A DNA stretch of 64,000 nt, taken from DASCQC01 sp036012865 (GTDB lineage: Bacteria; Pseudomonadota; Gammaproteobacteria; Comchoanobacterales; Comchoanobacteraceae). Shown one piece after another: positions 62,361 to 64,000 of this stretch. The position numbers and the translations under genes are program-made. The notes under the pieces are model-generated. The model was not told the DNA's origin. It searched no databases and worked only from the letters and a program-made list of their open reading frames with translations. The stretch covers positions 1-64,000 of the forward strand of contig DASCQC010000004.1 in NCBI GenBank assembly GCA_036012865.1, in the 5' to 3' direction. How positions within the stretch are numbered: position 1 is the first letter of the stretch; the number at the start of each line of letters is the position of its first letter.

Positions 62361-63698
62361 TTACTTTTTCCTCCTTTTCTTACTAGGGGGAGAGGGTTTT
62401 TTCCAGATAATTAATTTATCACCTAAGACAAGTTGAGAGCTTTTTAAAGCATTCCAATAGATGATGTGACTGGCTTGAGTATTGTATTTGCTAGCTATCG
62501 AAGACAAATTGTCGCCATTTTTGATTTTATGTATCACGAATTTGTGTGAGTTTTTATAATTTCCAGTGATAGTTGATTTAAAAGATGCTGAAAATTCAGG
62601 TGCTTTTTTAAGTTTCTTATTGAAATGGGAGGGTATAAATAATATTTGTGAAGGTTGGATTATAGATGTCGATAATTTATTAGCGGTTTTTATGTTGTTG
62701 ATTGAGGTTTTATAATGTTGTGCAATGGATGATAAAGACTCGCCATTGGATGTGGTGTGTTGGACCCACACAGGTTTGCGTCTGTGTAAGTAATCTATGG
62801 AGTTCTTCTGCAAAAACCGCATGGTACACTCAGTATGTTTGTGAGGTATGTGAAGATGTTTAGTAACTTTAGGGTTTGTTATCCAGCGCTTGAGTCCGCG
62901 ATTAAGGGGGTGTGGGTCAAAATGACAATAGGAATGGATTTCTTTTAAGTGGATGGGGTACTTGGTTTTTATTGAGGTGAAGGGTATGCTGTAGGTAATG
63001 TTGGGTAATTTATGACCGTAGGCTTTAGGTGAGCTAACAATCGCTTTGATGGCGAGAAGTTTGTAGATATAGTTTTGAGTTTCTCTAGGAAGTTTGCGAA
63101 AGGTATAATAATGATCACTAATAGTATCGAGGTCGTAGGACCGTTTAACACGACCCAACCCGGCATCGTAAGAAGCAATCGCTAGGTTCCATTTATTCTG
63201 GGTGTTTCTGTAAAGCCAAGTTAAGTAGGCCAGTGCCCCTGAAGTAGAGTCTACAATATCCCGTCTGCCGTCATACCACCAGTCAATGGGAACTTGCTGA
63301 GCTGATGCGGTGCCCGGCATCATTTGCCACAGTCCAGAGGCACCTACATGAGATCTGGCTAAGGGGTTAAATGCACTTTCAATGGCGGGAATAAGGGCGA
63401 TTTCGGTGGGCAAGCCATGGTTGATACATTCTTGAGTTATATGGGCTAGGTAGGGTTTAGATTGTTGGAATATGGTCTCTAAATTTTCAGGGTGTTTGCG
63501 ATACCATTTAATTAAAGTTTTAACTTCAGGAATATGTGTTCCGCTGTCTAATTGAAAGTTATCGCGTATGATTGGCCAGATGCTGTCAGTAGGTTGATAA
63601 TTAACGTCATTTTCATGGGTAATGAAACCTAATCCATAGCATTGACTGCTGCAAAACAGCGTGAAGAAAAACAGTGTTAAATATTTTTTAAGGGACAT
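62361..63698 (-). CDS. mltD: Membrane-bound lytic murein transglycosylase D
   Basis: 445 residues with a signal peptide (YLTLFFFTLFCSSQCYG; the Cys is not in a clear lipobox). The SLT domain (about 85-215) has the catalytic Glu in ALIPAIESAFNP and the motif VGASGLWQMMPGTA; AIASYDAGLGRVKRS closes the fold. Two LysM peptidoglycan-binding repeats follow (from VQHTTSNGESLSSIAQHY and from VIHKIKNGDNLSSIASKY). It cleaves peptidoglycan glycan strands. Two bases separate it from lptB, so they are probably cotranscribed. Confidence 0.93.
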   Translation of the reverse strand: MSLKKYLTLFFFTLFCSSQCYGLGFITHENDVNYQPTDSIWPIIRDNFQLDSGTHIPEVKTLIKWYRKHPENLETIFQQSKPYLAHITQECINHGLPTEIALIPAIESAFNPLARSHVGASGLWQMMPGTASAQQVPIDWWYDGRRDIVDSTSGALAYLTWLYRNTQNKWNLAIASYDAGLGRVKRSYDLDTISDHYYTFRKLPRETQNYIYKLLAIKAIVSSPKAYGHKLPNITYSIPFTSIKTKYPIHLKEIHSYCHFDPHPLNRGLKRWITNPKVTKHLHIPHKHTECTMRFLQKNSIDYLHRRKPVWVQHTTSNGESLSSIAQHYKTSINNIKTANKLSTSIIQPSQILFIPSHFNKKLKKAPEFSASFKSTITGNYKNSHKFVIHKIKNGDNLSSIASKYNTQASHIIYWNALKSSQLVLGDKLIIWKKPSPPSKKRRKK

Positions 63699-64000
63699 GA
63701 TGGCGAGATCATAGCATGATCCATGTTGAATTTCTATCCTTATCCCAGCTGAAGTGTGCAGTAAAAAACTACGGGGCTGAATAGCCTGTCTTTTTAAATA
63801 TAACGGCCTGTGATTACTTTAATTACGAGGCTTTAATATAAAAGTACAAACACGTCTTAACGTAGCCCATTATATCAAAGGTTTAAAGTTGGATGTTAGC
63901 TAGAGCACTACATTTAATTAAGAGCGTTTTGGAGATTTTCTTCCTTCGTTGAATGTTCGTTCACTCCTATTTTCCTCTTTCCGAAATTCATCAATATCGT
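63699..64000. other. Gene-free end of the window, possibly the tail of a minus-strand gene
   Basis: No complete gene is seen. On the minus strand a frame is open from the window edge to a stop at 63918-63920 and reads DIDEFRKEENRSERTFNEG and a few more charged residues. This could be the C-terminus of a gene that starts beyond the window; it is too short to support. Confidence 0.3.

Overview
The window looks like chromosome from a low-GC, host-associated gammaproteobacterium, most like the Legionellales/Coxiellaceae. This placement is inferred from gene content and order, not from a search. The conserved blocks are gammaproteobacterial: tRNA-Leu-tig-clpP-clpX-lon, glyA-nrdR-nusB-pgpA, tamA-tamB, accB-accC, lptB next to mltD, rdgC and dapD. 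Between them lie genes typical of bacteria that live inside eukaryotic cells: two SET-domain proteins, two proteins with an OTU-like Cys/Trp/His layout, a eukaryotic-type Ser/Thr kinase, an S1/P1-type nuclease, and several paralogous multi-pass membrane proteins without a recognisable family.

Layout. 1-630: the 3' end of a 23S rRNA gene, a 5S rRNA gene and a terminator. 764-6110: accessory block with a TPR-like ORF, SET protein 1, a small membrane protein, SET protein 2 (split by a frameshift at an A9 run) and an unknown protein with two internal repeats. 6263-9225: a family 2 glycosyltransferase and the DEAD-box helicase deaD. 9314-13137: three membrane proteins, two of them tandem paralogues. 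13288-17960: mltB, a small DUF6356-like gene, a DegT-type sugar aminotransferase, a GmhA-type isomerase and a short archaeal/eukaryotic-type proS. 18001-25517: a 628-residue unknown, tRNA-Thr, a thioesterase-like gene, rdgC, tyrS and the tandem OTU-like pair. 25494-35362: housekeeping block (alpha/beta hydrolase, tadA, yajQ, ppa, tamB, tamA, an unknown, glyA, nrdR, nusB, pgpA). 35453-40300: a tandem pair of large membrane proteins (one frameshifted), a decayed SMR transporter and an MFS transporter. 40516-44618: accC, accB, dsbD, dapD. 44778-49233: tRNA-Pro, tRNA-Arg, the kinase, tRNA-His, an S41 protease, a DUF374 acyltransferase and a small coupled ORF. 49915-60663: tRNA-Leu, tig, clpP, clpX, lon, S1/P1 nuclease, two CPBP-like membrane proteases and an ABC exporter in tight succession. 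60763-63698: a small secreted Lys/Arg-rich protein, hpf, lptB and mltD.

The observations most worth following are these. A 75-bp coding repeat (68 of 75 identical) sits in frame at two different places in two diverged SET genes, which resembles the protein-coding palindromic elements of Rickettsia. The tandem OTU-like pair both have their candidate nucleophile at Cys13. Three genes are broken exactly at homopolymer runs. ProRS is of the type without the bacterial INS editing domain. Two CPBP protease-like genes run directly into an ABC exporter.
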